Notes under the pieces: model-generated
Told to the model about the DNA's origin: nothing
The model's database searches: none
The model's input: the letters and a program-made list of their open reading frames with translations, nothing else
Part shown: one piece after another, positions 52,893 to 63,304 of the stretch
How the letters are laid out: each line of letters starts with the position of its first letter
Position numbering within the stretch: position 1 is the stretch's first letter
Made by a program: the position numbers and the translations under genes
DNA from: an uncultured Saprospiraceae bacterium
Lineage (GTDB): Bacteria; Bacteroidota; Bacteroidia; Chitinophagales; Saprospiraceae
NCBI GenBank assembly: GCA_937980645.1
Contig: CALJPQ010000011.1
Coordinates: forward strand, 62,001 to 126,000
Length of the DNA: 64,000 nt
Direction of reading: 5' to 3'

Positions 52893-55800
52893 TTATTTCA
52901 GCAAAACCAACTTCCTCACCGTGTGCCCTACCTGGACAAAGTATAGCCCGGAAGCCGTGCCAGATACAGTCAGGGGGAGTGCTGTTGTGCCGGCGGGCAG
53001 GAAGGTCTGCTGTAGCAGGCGCCCGGCGCTGTCGAAGAGCAGTACGTTTAGCGTTTGTTCTGCTGGTGTGTTCAGGGCGAGCCAGACCATTTCGCGCGCC
53101 GGGTTTGGGTACAGCTGGAAGTCCAGTGCCTGGTCTTCAGCCTCGCGTGTGCTCACCGTTTGCGTCTGGATGCGGAAGCGCGGTGTGCCGAAAAAGCCGC
53201 CCTGACCGTCGCTGACGACGAATAGGAAACCGTCGTCGCGCCGGAAGCCGTAGTCGAAGAAGCGAATGGCACCGCTGTTGATGTCGGCCTGAGTGAACTG
53301 ATCGCCCGGTCGGAGCGGCGCCGACCAGTTTTTGGCCAGATGGCCGTACTGAGGCACCGTCAGCAGTGTGAAGGTCAGGTCGGCAGGGCCGTTATCGGCG
53401 TCGTCGGCCAGTAGCAGGTCGGGCGTGATGGGGTGGTTGTTGCCCGCCTCTACGAATAGTGGGTTGTTGTTCACTAAGAACGGTGGGTTGAGGGTGAGTT
53501 CCGAGCAGAATTCCAATTGGAATTGCTCCAGGGTGCCGCCACTCGTAGACTGAGTATCCCTTACGCGCAGCGTCCAGACGCCGGTGGTATTCTGGTTGTT
53601 GAATGCCGCTAAAGGTTGTTGCGGCTGGAACGGCATCCCGGTGTTGGGCGGCGGGCAGGGGAAGGGCGACGGCGCTGCATCCGTCAAGCGCAGATTAAAA
53701 AAGCCATTGAAGTTACCACAGCGCCCCGACCACAGCACTACCTCCGTGCCCTGTGGGCTGATGAGCCGCACGTCCAGGTCGCGAAAAAACTCGTGATAGC
53801 CCTTGATGCGCCGCACTTCCATATTTTTGATGATGCCGCCGCTGAGGACGTTGATTTTCGACTCAATGGTTGGCGTCCCGTTGGCGCTGATGTTTCGGGG
53901 CAGGTCGTTTGCTTCCCACACGAAGCACCGCTCGGCCACTGTGGAAAAGAAGAAAGGCTCCGTCCAGGCATGCGCGCCGCATTCGTTGCGCGGGCGCACG
54001 CGCCAGAAGTAGGGCTGGCCTTTGTTCAGAAAGGTCTGTACTCGGAAGCTGTCCAGCGCTGTATTGTTTGCCGCAGCCACGATGGTGGATGGCTCAAACG
54101 ACGGGCTGGTCGCCAGCTGCACATCGTAGGCCTGCGCGTCTAAGCCTCTGTTCCACCGCAGGGTCTGCACCAGCTCCTGGTCGGTGGCACCGTTAGGAGG
54201 CCAGTTAAGCGCCAGCCCACTAAAGTCGTTGCGAATAGTACGTATTTCGATGGGTCGCAAAAGAGGCGCAGTGCCGGCGGCCGTAGCGCGCAGCTGTAGG
54301 GTGAATGTTCCTTCCACATTCACCTGCGAAAAGTCCAGCGTTAGCGTAGTGCTTTCGCCAGGTTGCAAGATGGATTGACCAAAGGTAGCGATTGCACCGG
54401 GGGGCAGTGGGCTGGCTATGTCCAGCGTAACGGGTGTGCTGAAGCCCAGTACGCCGGCGGTGTGGATCGTTACCCTGTGTTCGGCGGGCAGGCACAGGAC
54501 GGCATCGTCGTTCTCTAAGCCCATTGTCAAAGAGGGTTGTGTAGGCTGTTGAAGGGAAAAGTTGCTGTTCGAGATGTCGAAGAACACGTTGTCGGCCCCG
54601 TCCACACGCACGCGCGCCTGCGAGGTGGGCAGGGCGGGCACTTTCACGTAGTGGCTGCCGTCGTTGCGGACGCGCTCGGCCAACAGAATGGGGTACGTCA
54701 GGCCCCCATCGGTGCTCAGTCGAATATTGACGTGCGAGCAATTGACCGGTGCCTGGTCGGTGTTGGCCACATTCCAGCGTACTTCGGCGTACTCGCCGAT
54801 GTTCCAGCGGTCGCCAGAGGTATTCGGGTAAACGACGGTGAACGGCCCGGCGGCAGCCGTGGCCCGGAACGAGAGGTTGGCAAAGCTCACCCCCCCGCGC
54901 CCGTCGCGCACGGTCAGGCGGAACGTGAGGTTGCGCGTAGTGTCGGGCAGCAGCTCGCGCGGGTCGGTGGCGTTGTTGATGATGGTGCTCAATTGCGGAA
55001 AGTATCGGTTAGGCACAGGTACTGCCGGTCGCGAACGGAATAGCGGTGAGTTGCCCAACTGCGTGCCCAGCGGCGTCTCCGGCCCTACGTCTATCTGCTC
55101 CCAATTGTACGCAAGCACATCGCCGTCGGCATCGGTAGCTGTGCTGGTCAGCTCAAACGGTGTGCGTATGGGGATAAAAAAGCCATTGCTGTACGGCAGC
55201 GATACCGATGGATGGCTGTTGCCTGTAGGCGTCAGTGTACCGCATTGGGCACCGCTTTCCTGGTCCACGTACTTCCGGATTTCGCCCAGAGTGCCGCCGT
55301 GGAAGTACATATCTGCTCCGCCCTGCACGTTGTCGGAGCCACAGGCACCTGCATATGACATGATGGTGCTGCCGCTACCGGGCTCGTAGGCCGAAATGCC
55401 GGCGCGCTGGTCAGCAGCAAAACCGCCACAGCGGTTCCAGGAGTGGTTGGCGCCCAGTTGATGACCAATTTCATGGCAATTCACGTAAGTAAACCCTAAG
55501 CCATATGAGCCGCTACCGGCGCTGCAAGCACGCCACTTACCACTCTGGCACACGATGCCCAGGCCAGCAATACCACCGCCGCCGCGAGCAAAGACGTGTC
55601 CAATGTCGTAAGCGGCGAGCGGCACTCCTGCCATCTCCAACGCCTGTTGGTTCTGCGCCGCCAGGGTGCCGTTGTCCGTGCCCGTAAATGGGTCTGTGGC
55701 CGGATTAAGGAAAATCGTTGCCAGCGTGGCCTGCACCAAAACGAAGCGTATGGAGAGGTCGCGCTCATAAATCGCATTGATGCGGTTGACATACTCGATG

Positions 55801-56513
55801 AGCGCAGCGTACACCTGGTCGCGTGTGCCGCCGTGGTCTTGCGAAAACTCTCCTGTAGTGGAGATGATGATGCGGTATTGCTTCAATTGCACTGGTGTGC
55901 CACCCAGGGTGCCGCGTTCGACAACACCCAGAGCCTGCAGCCGTCTGCCGGCGTCCGCAAATCCGCAAGCCAGGTCGGCCTCCCGCGGACGCGCCTCTTC
56001 GGGCAGGTCCTCTTCGCCATAGACCATGTAATAGCGCGTCTGACTCCAGGCATACACTTCCACAAACGACAGGCGGGCATCCGGCCAAAAAATCCAGGCA
56101 TTCAGACCGCGCAACGTGTAGCTAAATCGCACCGTCATACCCGGCCGCCCCAGCGCCTCACCTGCATACGTACGTGCCGAAGGCATGGCCTGTGCCAGCG
56201 CAGGTTCTACCTGAATGGTCTCCCATACGGAGAATGCCTCCTCTGTGCCATCGGGCAAGGGGAAGCGGATCACACAGCGCTGCTGGCTCGCTTCCGGCGT
56301 AAACTCGCGCGGTGCCCGGCTCAATACCGACAGCAAACCTTGCTCATCAAGTACGAACGTCCGATAGCGCAGCGGCACCAGCTTACGCTCCGCCGTTTCC
56401 GGCAAGGCAATGGTCTCTTCCGAAATGGGCTTTAAAAATGAGTCTGCTGTCGGCTGGGCTTTTACTCCGGAAAAAGCAGCCGCCCACAGCAAAAGCAAGA
56501 CAGTCAAACGCAT
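52893..56513 (-). CDS. Secreted reprolysin-type metalloendopeptidase with P domain and T9SS sorting domain
   Basis: This is a 1206-residue secreted protease. A signal peptide (cleavage after GVKAQ) and a propeptide of about 180 residues are followed by a metzincin catalytic domain with H-E-I-G-H-Q-L-G-A-N-H at 347-357. Next come immunoglobulin-like domains, a fibronectin-like domain (R-W-N-R-G-L-D-A-Q-A-Y-D-V), a proprotein-convertase-type P domain, a cadherin/CSPG-like repeat and the final T9SS type-A sorting domain (LYPNPAREMVWLAL ... GLYFVQVG). Bacteroidota secrete many such proteases by T9SS to degrade proteins outside the cell. The domain order is typical; substrate unknown. Confidence 0.93.
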   Translation of the reverse strand: MRLTVLLLLWAAAFSGVKAQPTADSFLKPISEETIALPETAERKLVPLRYRTFVLDEQGLLSVLSRAPREFTPEASQQRCVIRFPLPDGTEEAFSVWETIQVEPALAQAMPSARTYAGEALGRPGMTVRFSYTLRGLNAWIFWPDARLSFVEVYAWSQTRYYMVYGEEDLPEEARPREADLACGFADAGRRLQALGVVERGTLGGTPVQLKQYRIIISTTGEFSQDHGGTRDQVYAALIEYVNRINAIYERDLSIRFVLVQATLATIFLNPATDPFTGTDNGTLAAQNQQALEMAGVPLAAYDIGHVFARGGGGIAGLGIVCQSGKWRACSAGSGSYGLGFTYVNCHEIGHQLGANHSWNRCGGFAADQRAGISAYEPGSGSTIMSYAGACGSDNVQGGADMYFHGGTLGEIRKYVDQESGAQCGTLTPTGNSHPSVSLPYSNGFFIPIRTPFELTSTATDADGDVLAYNWEQIDVGPETPLGTQLGNSPLFRSRPAVPVPNRYFPQLSTIINNATDPRELLPDTTRNLTFRLTVRDGRGGVSFANLSFRATAAAGPFTVVYPNTSGDRWNIGEYAEVRWNVANTDQAPVNCSHVNIRLSTDGGLTYPILLAERVRNDGSHYVKVPALPTSQARVRVDGADNVFFDISNSNFSLQQPTQPSLTMGLENDDAVLCLPAEHRVTIHTAGVLGFSTPVTLDIASPLPPGAIATFGQSILQPGESTTLTLDFSQVNVEGTFTLQLRATAAGTAPLLRPIEIRTIRNDFSGLALNWPPNGATDQELVQTLRWNRGLDAQAYDVQLATSPSFEPSTIVAAANNTALDSFRVQTFLNKGQPYFWRVRPRNECGAHAWTEPFFFSTVAERCFVWEANDLPRNISANGTPTIESKINVLSGGIIKNMEVRRIKGYHEFFRDLDVRLISPQGTEVVLWSGRCGNFNGFFNLRLTDAAPSPFPCPPPNTGMPFQPQQPLAAFNNQNTTGVWTLRVRDTQSTSGGTLEQFQLEFCSELTLNPPFLVNNNPLFVEAGNNHPITPDLLLADDADNGPADLTFTLLTVPQYGHLAKNWSAPLRPGDQFTQADINSGAIRFFDYGFRRDDGFLFVVSDGQGGFFGTPRFRIQTQTVSTREAEDQALDFQLYPNPAREMVWLALNTPAEQTLNVLLFDSAGRLLQQTFLPAGTTALPLTVSGTASGLYFVQVGHTVRKLVLLK

Positions 56514-56795
56514 GGCAACAGGCAGTTTTTGTATTTAATCGAGAAAGGTAAACCGCTTTTAAACGACGGATGCGAAAGTAAGCCTTTCCGCTACTGACGC
56601 CAGCGCTTTTGTTGCCCAAATTTTGCCAATAGCCGCCGAACGGTCGTTTTCTATCGCCTTAAAGGCAAAACAAATTACGCCTTTTCAGTCTGAAATAACG
56701 CATTATCAGACCAAATTACTGAATCTGTCTTATCTTCCACGCCAACCTCAACCTCTTGCAGAAGATTGCTGCCGGATGTCTAAAACCATATTCTT

Positions 56796-57830
56796 ATGAT
56801 GGCACTTTACGACCTGCTCTTCAAAATCTTTTTCAGCGATGCACGCATAGCGAAGGCATTTATCCGGCACTTCTTACCGCGTTCGGTGCGCCAGGGCATT
56901 GATTTTACCTACTTCCGAAAAGTGCCAGAGGCTTACGTCAGCGCCCGCTTCGGCGCTTCGTTCTGCGACATCCTCTATGAGACGCGCCGAAAAAATGGCG
57001 ATCCGGTGTGCATCATCTTCCTCTTTGAACATAAAAGTGTGCTGCCTAAGGCGCCCGTCCACTTGCAGTTGCTCGACTACATGCTTCAAATATGGGAGGA
57101 CGACCTCAAGAACAAACGCCCATTCACAGAAATCATCCCTATTGTATTCTACCATAGAGAAGCGCCGTGGGTTTACCGGGAGTTCTTCGAGAGCTTCCCG
57201 CATCTGCCCAGGCGGCACCGCTGTTTCGTGCCAAACTTCAAGTACCTGCTGGTGAACCTGAACGCTATCCCGGCAGAAGAAATCGAGGATATCCGGAAGG
57301 CAGAATACTTGCGCAGCGTGCTGCTGGCGCTTAAATTTGCCCGAAATTTAGAAGAGCTTTCGAGGCGTTTGCCCCTGATCATGGCCTTGCCACAGCAGCG
57401 GAAGCATCGCAGTAGAGAGCGTATTTTGTATCACTCTCGGTTTTTTTTCTTAGAAAAGGTCTATGCTATGGAAGACAAAGATTTTGCCGCAGAACCGGAG
57501 TACCGCGTTCCTAGGGATGCTCAGGAGGCCTACGAGATATTGAAAGAAGACTTTCTGAGGCGTCGCAAACCCGAGCTATTGCAAAAGATCCGCGAAGAAG
57601 GTTTGGAGGAAGGACGTGAAAAAGGGCTTAAAGAAGGACGCTAGGAAGGACGCAAAAAAGGTTTTGAAGAACACGCTCGAATGTTTGCCCTCAATTTGTT
57701 GCGCGAACTTCCGGACTTGCCCGACGCACGAATTGCTTTTTTGAGCGGCGTACCTGAAGAGGAGGTGCGCGCGCTAAGAGAAGGTCTGGCCAATGCGCCA
57801 GCCGAAAATGGGTCAGAGAAAAAAGGGTAG
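56796..57830 (+). pseudogene. Rpn-family PD-(D/E)XK nuclease/transposase gene interrupted by in-frame TAG
   Basis: The frame opens at ATG 56796 and reads 282 residues to a TAG at 57642-57644. Beyond the TAG the same frame stays open for 62 more codons to 57830 and continues the protein sensibly: E-G-R-K-K-G repeats, then a helical tail. The N-terminal 200 residues match the Rpn/transposase_31 family of PD-(D/E)XK nucleases, with D58 in C-D-I-L-Y-E and E-H-K (78-80). The repeating E-G-R-E-K-G-L-K-E-G-R tail is typical of Rpn proteins, which are self-regulating phase-variable or recombination-promoting nucleases. The stop most likely marks a nonsense mutation; a sequencing error or a shorter functional form is possible. 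Confidence 0.75.
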
Positions 57831-57869
57831 GCCTTTTTCCCTGTTCATCTCAGGAAGGTTTAGCAGCAC

Positions 57870-59636
57870 CTATTTGCGCTCATCGGCCAGGGCAATGCCC
57901 AATTCCTCCAGCTGCTGGGGCTTCAACACGTCGGGGGCATCAATCATGACATCGCGCCCCTGGTTGTTTTTAGGGAAGGCGATGAAATCCCGAATGGAGT
58001 TGGCGCCGTTCATGACTGCACACAGACGGTCGAAGCCAAAAGCAATGCCTCCATGCGGAGGAGCACCGTACTCGAAGGCGCCCAGCAAGAAGCCAAACTG
58101 CGCCTCCGCCTCTTCGCGGGTAAAACCCAAAAGGCGGAAGTTGCGGCTTTGCAGGTCGCGGTCGTGGATGCGAATAGAGCCACCGCCAATTTCGACGCCG
58201 TTGATGACTAAGTCATAAGCATCGGCCCGGATGCTTTTCAGCACGGTGTGTTCGTCGGAGTCCATTTTCGGGATGTCAGCCGCTTTGGGCGATGTGAAGG
58301 GGTGGTGCATGGCGAAAAAGCGCCCTTCTTCTTCGTCCCACTCCAGCAGCGGAAAGTCGAGCACCCATAGCGGTTTGAATACGTGTGGCGGGCGCAGGCC
58401 GAGGCGATTACCCATTTCTAAGCGTAGCTCCGAAAGCTGCTTTTGTGTCTTCTCCGTCTCGCCGGCCAAAATGAGCAGCAAGTCACCTGGTACAGCGCCG
58501 CACGTCTGGAGCCAGCCTTTTAGATCGTCGGTTGAATAGAATTTATCCACAGAGGATTTTACGGAGCCGTCGGTTTCATAGCGCACATAGACCAGCCCTT
58601 TGGCGCCGATTTGCGGGCGACGCACCCACTCGGTTAGCTCATCTATCTGCTTGCGGCTGTACGAGGCACAGCCGGGAGCGCAGATAGCCAACACACTTTC
58701 GGCCTGGTCAAACACGGGGAACCCTTTGCCACGCGTCTGTTCCGTCAGGTCGCAGAATTCCATGCCAAAGCGCACATCCGGCTTGTCGGAGCCGAAGCGC
58801 CGCATGGCTTCGTCGTAAGTCATGCGCGGGAACGGCCCCAAATCAATGCCCAGCATAGCTTGAAAGAGGTGGCGCGTCAGGCCTTCGAAGGTTTGCAGCA
58901 CGTCTTCCTGGTGTACGAAGGCCATTTCGCAGTCAATCTGCGTGAATTCGGGCTGGCGGTCGGCGCGCAGGTCTTCGTCGCGGAAACAGCGCACAATCTG
59001 GAAGTAGCGGTCGTAGCCGGCCACCATCAGGATTTGCTTGAACGTCTGGGGCGACTGCGGCAGGGCATAAAACTGCCCGCGGTTCATGCGCGAAGGCACC
59101 ACAAAGTCGCGTGCTCCTTCAGGGGTGGACTTGATAAGGAATGGCGTTTCAATTTCAGCAAAGCCCAGAGATGCCAAATAGTTGCGCGTTTCTAAGCTGA
59201 GGCGCGAGCGGAAGAGGATGTTTTTCTGCACGCTGGGGCGGCGCAGGTCTAAATACCGGTATTTCATGCGCAGGTCGTCGCCGCCGTCGGTGTCGTCCAC
59301 GATGGTGAAGGGCGGCGTTTTGGCCGGATTGAGCACGGCCAGCGCTGTTACCCGGATTTCAATGTCGCCCGTGTCGCGGTTGGGGTTTTTACTGGCGCGT
59401 TCGCGCACGACACCGGTGGCCTGCACAACGTACTCGCGCCCCAGGCGGCGGGCGCGTTCGCACAGGTCGGCATTGTCGTCCATGTCGAAGACCAATTGCG
59501 TGATGCCGTAGCGGTCGCGCAGGTCAATAAAGGTGAGGCCTCCGAGGTCGCGGCTGGCGGCTACCCAGCCAGCCAGGGTTACCGTCTGGCCGACGTCGCT
59601 GAGGCGCAGGTCGTTGCACGTATGGGTTCGGTACAT
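57870..59636 (-). CDS. aspS: Aspartyl-tRNA synthetase
   Basis: This 588-residue class-IIb synthetase charges tRNA-Asp. In order it has an OB anticodon-binding domain (residues 1-110), a catalytic core with motif 2 ([16 protein letters not shown]), a bacterial GAD insertion domain, and motif 3 ([10 protein letters not shown]). Full length and all motifs are present. A TACCTTTG box lies 44 bases before the start. Confidence 0.98.
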   Translation of the reverse strand: MYRTHTCNDLRLSDVGQTVTLAGWVAASRDLGGLTFIDLRDRYGITQLVFDMDDNADLCERARRLGREYVVQATGVVRERASKNPNRDTGDIEIRVTALAVLNPAKTPPFTIVDDTDGGDDLRMKYRYLDLRRPSVQKNILFRSRLSLETRNYLASLGFAEIETPFLIKSTPEGARDFVVPSRMNRGQFYALPQSPQTFKQILMVAGYDRYFQIVRCFRDEDLRADRQPEFTQIDCEMAFVHQEDVLQTFEGLTRHLFQAMLGIDLGPFPRMTYDEAMRRFGSDKPDVRFGMEFCDLTEQTRGKGFPVFDQAESVLAICAPGCASYSRKQIDELTEWVRRPQIGAKGLVYVRYETDGSVKSSVDKFYSTDDLKGWLQTCGAVPGDLLLILAGETEKTQKQLSELRLEMGNRLGLRPPHVFKPLWVLDFPLLEWDEEEGRFFAMHHPFTSPKAADIPKMDSDEHTVLKSIRADAYDLVINGVEIGGGSIRIHDRDLQSRNFRLLGFTREEAEAQFGFLLGAFEYGAPPHGGIAFGFDRLCAVMNGANSIRDFIAFPKNNQGRDVMIDAPDVLKPQQLEELGIALADERK

Positions 59637-59679
59637 AGTGAGATGAGGCGCCCTTTCCGCAGGCGCGCTTTTGAGGCGG

Positions 59680-59687
59680 CAAAGGTA
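59680..59687 (-). promoter_or_regulatory. Putative -7 box (TACCTTTG) of aspS
   Basis: Exact TACCTTTG on the minus strand, 44 bases before the aspS start. No good -33 element. Confidence 0.55.
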
Positions 59688-59806
59688 GGGCGGAGGGAAT
59701 GTTCACACGCGCGCAGCACTTGAAGTTGTTGGAGCTACTGGCGCATTTGGCATTGGGGCAAGGTCAAATTTTTCTCAGCGCCGGCGGAGCGCTCGTTTCA
59801 CCCGCC

Positions 59807-60955
59807 CTATCCTTCCGAAGGAGGTGTTGCTGGCGGGCTCTCTTTTTCTGAGCGTTTTCCGGGCATTGGCTCTCCCTGACCCGTCCAGCGCTGCACAATG
59901 CGGAATTCGCTGAAGAACACCCCGATGATGGCTCGGGCCACCGTATAGAGCGGCACGCCTATGATCATGCCAACCGGCCCGCCCAATTGGGCAGCGACCA
60001 GCACCACCAGAAAAACCTCCAGCGGATGGGCGCGCACACTGGTCGAAGTGATATAGGGGTAAAGCAGGACGTTATCTATCAATTGAGTGAAGCCAAAAGC
60101 AGCTACCACTTTGAGCAGGTTCAGCCCAATAACACTAAAGTCTGCCTCAATGAAATAGATAAGGGTGAAAAAGCAGCCCACCGCAATGCCAATGAGCGGG
60201 CCTAAATAGGGTATAATGTTAAAAAGCCCACCCAAAATACCCAGCAACAGGGCGTTGGGCACGCCCAGCAGCCACAGGGCTGCTGAAGCAATGGCCATAA
60301 ACGACAAAGTTTGTAGGGCTAAGCCGCGCAAATAGCGCGTCAGCACGGTGCCTGCCTCTTCTAAGGCATGCAGCGATTTGCGTTTCCAACGGACTGGCAT
60401 AAAAACATATATGGTGCCGGTGAGCAGGTCTTCTTCTTTGAGGAAAAAGAACAGGATAAACGATACCGAAAGTACAGCTAATACGATGCTGCTGGCTGCC
60501 GACAGAAAGCCGCCTATCCAGTCGCCCAGCAATTTAGGCTGAAAAAAGCCGATAAGGCTTTCCTGAATACGTTTGGCCAGCGACTGCCCGGGCTCCAGCA
60601 GGCCTGCGCGATGCAGCCAGGTATCCCATTCAGTCATGGGGCCTTTTAGTTTCTCGCTCAGGGCGGCGTAGTCCACCGCCGCCAGGTGCTTTATCTGAGC
60701 AACGATGGTAGGTACAAAGAGCAGGAAGAAACCAGTTACTATCAGGAAGAAGCACAGCAGCGTCAGCAGCGAGGCCGAGGTAGGCCCCATGCGCCAGCGT
60801 CCGATGCGGATGCGGCGCTGGAAGAAGTCCTTCAGCGGTCGGCCCAGCATGGCCAGCACCGCTGCTGCAACGAGGTAGCCGACGATGTTGGAAAAGAAAT
60901 AGACAGCTGCGCCGAGGGCCATCAGGGCTGCCGCCCACAGAAGGTTGCTACGCAT
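59807..60955 (-). CDS. AI-2E-family (PerM-type) transporter
   Basis: This 382-residue inner-membrane protein has about eight helices and the AI-2E/PerM family features: an N-terminal helix pair, a cytoplasmic helical hairpin, and I-I-P-Y-L-G-P-L-I-G in the second half. Family members export metabolites or ions; the autoinducer-2 name does not fix the substrate. It is the last gene of a tight minus-strand unit after metB and alkB (14 bases from alkB). Confidence 0.88.
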   Translation of the reverse strand: MRSNLLWAAALMALGAAVYFFSNIVGYLVAAAVLAMLGRPLKDFFQRRIRIGRWRMGPTSASLLTLLCFFLIVTGFFLLFVPTIVAQIKHLAAVDYAALSEKLKGPMTEWDTWLHRAGLLEPGQSLAKRIQESLIGFFQPKLLGDWIGGFLSAASSIVLAVLSVSFILFFFLKEEDLLTGTIYVFMPVRWKRKSLHALEEAGTVLTRYLRGLALQTLSFMAIASAALWLLGVPNALLLGILGGLFNIIPYLGPLIGIAVGCFFTLIYFIEADFSVIGLNLLKVVAAFGFTQLIDNVLLYPYITSTSVRAHPLEVFLVVLVAAQLGGPVGMIIGVPLYTVARAIIGVFFSEFRIVQRWTGQGEPMPGKRSEKESPPATPPSEG

Positions 60956-60969
60956 GAAAGAGTTATTTC

Positions 60970-62022
60970 CTAAGCCGCTTCTGCGGTAGTGTTAGTGTCG
61001 GGCAGTCGCGGGTTCATCAGCCGAAACCACAGCGGCGGTATCAGCGCCAGCAGAATGCTGGTGGGATAACCGAATGGCAACTGTGGGCTTTCGTCAATAT
61101 GCCGCAGTATCTGGTACTTGCGCGTGGCTTTGTAGTGGTGGTCGCTGTGGCGAGTGAGTTCGTAGAGGAAGATGCGCCCAATTTCGTGGTTGCTGTTCCA
61201 GGAGTGCGCCGGGCTGACGGGTTCCGGGCGTCCGTTAGGCAAGATGCGCCGGCGCAGGCCATAGTGCTCAATGTAGTTGATGGTCTCCAGCAGCAGCACG
61301 CCGATGAGGGCAATGGCTATGGCGCCCCAAAGCGCTTTCGTGCCGATGAAAAGCGTTACAGCGGCCAACCATGCGGCCTGCCAGCCGACGAAGCGCAGCA
61401 TTTCGTTGTGGGGGCTCCAAGTAGGTAGCCCTGCTCTGCGCAGGCGTTCGGTTTCCAGATGCCAGGCGCTGCGCCAACTGCCCACAATAGAGCGCAGCCA
61501 GAAGGCGAAGAGCCATTCGTTGCGCCGCGCCGTGGCCGGGTCGCGCTCGGTAGCCACGTACTTGTGGTGGCCGCGATTGTGTTCGATGAAAAAATGCTGG
61601 TAAAGCGCCGTCATGAGCATCCATTTGGCCATGGCCTGCTCATAGCGGCGTACGCGATGACCCAGCTCATGAGCCACGTTAATACCAAGGGCGCCCACGA
61701 TGATGCCCGCGCCAAAAGTCAGTCCGAATAATTCGGAAGTACTCAAGACCTCGTGCTCCACGACCCACAGGTATCCCACTGTCAGGCCAAAGAGAATAGG
61801 TAGGTTGAGGTACAGCAACACGTCGAAGAAGCGCTGGCGGGAGCGTGCTTCCTCCTCCTCTGGCGGCACGTTTTCGGTGGACTGCGGTGCCCACAGTTCT
61901 ATCAAAGGTAACAGTACAAAACTAACAAAAGGCGTCGCCCACGCCCATGGCCCTTTCAGCATTAGCGCTATGGCAGCGCTCAGGGGCAACAGATACGCGA
62001 ACAGATACTTACCGTCTTTCAT
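60970..62022 (-). CDS. alkB: Alkane 1-monooxygenase-like membrane hydroxylase
   Basis: This is a 350-residue integral membrane di-iron enzyme of the AlkB family, which hydroxylates the terminal carbon of medium- to long-chain alkanes or fatty chains using rubredoxin-delivered electrons. Histidine boxes appear in order: H-E-L-G-H (118-122), E-H-N-R-G-H-H (147-153), N-Y-I-E-H-Y-G-L-R-R (the AlkB signature) and R-H-S-D-H-H. Six membrane helices surround them. It is shorter than Pseudomonas AlkB (about 400 residues). It is flanked by metB (13 bases) and an AI-2E-type gene, with no rubredoxin gene adjacent. Confidence 0.9.
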   Translation of the reverse strand: MKDGKYLFAYLLPLSAAIALMLKGPWAWATPFVSFVLLPLIELWAPQSTENVPPEEEEARSRQRFFDVLLYLNLPILFGLTVGYLWVVEHEVLSTSELFGLTFGAGIIVGALGINVAHELGHRVRRYEQAMAKWMLMTALYQHFFIEHNRGHHKYVATERDPATARRNEWLFAFWLRSIVGSWRSAWHLETERLRRAGLPTWSPHNEMLRFVGWQAAWLAAVTLFIGTKALWGAIAIALIGVLLLETINYIEHYGLRRRILPNGRPEPVSPAHSWNSNHEIGRIFLYELTRHSDHHYKATRKYQILRHIDESPQLPFGYPTSILLALIPPLWFRLMNPRLPDTNTTAEAA

Positions 62023-62035
62023 AGCGCCGACAAAA

Positions 62036-63172
62036 CTACAAAGCGGCGTCGAGATCGGCGATTAAATCCTCAACGTCTTCCACGCCCACGCTCAGGCGGA
62101 TGAGCGAGTCTGTCAGGCCCACCTTCAGGCGCTCTTCGCGCGGGATGCTGGCGTGTGTCATGCTGGCCGGGTGGCCAATGAGCGACTCCACGCCGCCCAA
62201 AGACTCGGCCAAGGAGAACAAATGCGTACGGCTCAGCACCCGGCGCGCGGCCTCGAAGGTGTTATCGGCTAGGTCAAACGACACCATGGCGCCGAAGTGG
62301 CGCATTTGCCGCCGAGCAATATCGTGGTTGGGATGGTCGGCAAAGCCTGGCCAATACACGCGCGACACTTTGGGGTGCTTTCGCAGGAAGTGGGCGATGG
62401 CTTCTGCGTTTTCGCAAGCGCGCTGCACGCGCAGGTGCAGCGTCTTGATGCCACGCAAGATGAGGAAACAATCCATTGGCCCAGGGACAGCACCAGAGGC
62501 ATTTTGAATAAAATGAAGCCGTTCGGCCAATGCGGCATCGCGTACCACTAAGCAGCCGTGCACTACATCCGAATGGCCGCCCAGATACTTGGTGGCCGAA
62601 TGCAGCACGATGTCGGCCCCCAGGTCGAGCGGGTTTTGCAGGTAGGGCGAGGCAAAAGTGTTGTCCACCACTGTCAGGATGCCGCGCTGGCGCGCAATGG
62701 CACATATTGCTTCGATATCCACAATGTTGAGCATCGGGTTGGTGGGTGTCTCTATCCAGAGCATGCGCGTGTCGGGGCCAATGGCATCGGCTACGGTGTG
62801 TGCCTGCGTCATGTCTATAAAGCGGCTCTTCAGGCCCCAGGCGCCATAGACGCGCACCATTTGCCGATAAGAGCCGCCATAGAGGTCGTTGACGGACAGA
62901 ATTTCATCCCCCGTTTTCAGCAGCTTGATAACGGCATCCTGGGCCGCCAGGCCCGAGCCGAAGCAGATGGCGTCGGTGCCGTTTTCTAAGGCGGCTAAGT
63001 TTTTCTCTAAAGTGTGGCGCGTGGGGTTTTGCGTGCGCGCGTATTCGTAGCCCTTGTGTTCGCCCGGAGCGGCCTGTACGTAGGTGGAGGTCTGGAAGAT
63101 AGGCGTCATAATGGCGCCCGTGCTGGGGTCAGGCTCGATGCCGGCGTGGATGACTTTAGTGGCAAATTTCAT
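62036..63172 (-). CDS. metB: Cystathionine gamma-synthase/lyase-family PLP enzyme
   Basis: This 378-residue PLP-dependent enzyme of the Cys/Met metabolism family has Lys195 as the Schiff-base lysine (H-S-A-T-K-Y-L-G-G-H) and Y-E-Y-A-R-T-Q-N-P-T-R near the N terminus. ATG 63172 was chosen because the first 66 codons of the longer frame include the promoter. MetB (synthase) and MccB-type (lyase) members are hard to separate by eye, so the gene name is tentative. It starts the metB-alkB-AI-2E unit. Confidence 0.85.
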   Translation of the reverse strand: MKFATKVIHAGIEPDPSTGAIMTPIFQTSTYVQAAPGEHKGYEYARTQNPTRHTLEKNLAALENGTDAICFGSGLAAQDAVIKLLKTGDEILSVNDLYGGSYRQMVRVYGAWGLKSRFIDMTQAHTVADAIGPDTRMLWIETPTNPMLNIVDIEAICAIARQRGILTVVDNTFASPYLQNPLDLGADIVLHSATKYLGGHSDVVHGCLVVRDAALAERLHFIQNASGAVPGPMDCFLILRGIKTLHLRVQRACENAEAIAHFLRKHPKVSRVYWPGFADHPNHDIARRQMRHFGAMVSFDLADNTFEAARRVLSRTHLFSLAESLGGVESLIGHPASMTHASIPREERLKVGLTDSLIRLSVGVEDVEDLIADLDAAL

Positions 63173-63209
63173 GGTGTGGCAGAAACGTGTTTTTGCATAA
63201 AAAGGCGGG

Positions 63210-63217
63210 CAAAGGTA
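63210..63217 (-). promoter_or_regulatory. Putative -7 box (TACCTTTG) of the metB unit
   Basis: Exact TACCTTTG on the minus strand, 37 bases before the metB start. -33 not clear. Confidence 0.5.
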
Positions 63218-63304
63218 GGGGCGTTTGGCCGACGGCAGAGGCGACGCTTCGCCGTGCGCTGAAAAGGCGCGCGAATACGTCACTTTTAGGCGCACGGGAG
63301 CGGC

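Noticed and set aside
55596..56435. A 279-codon plus-strand ORF inside the metallopeptidase gene
   Set aside because: Antisense to a protease with an intact HExxHxxGxxH motif; no homology seen.
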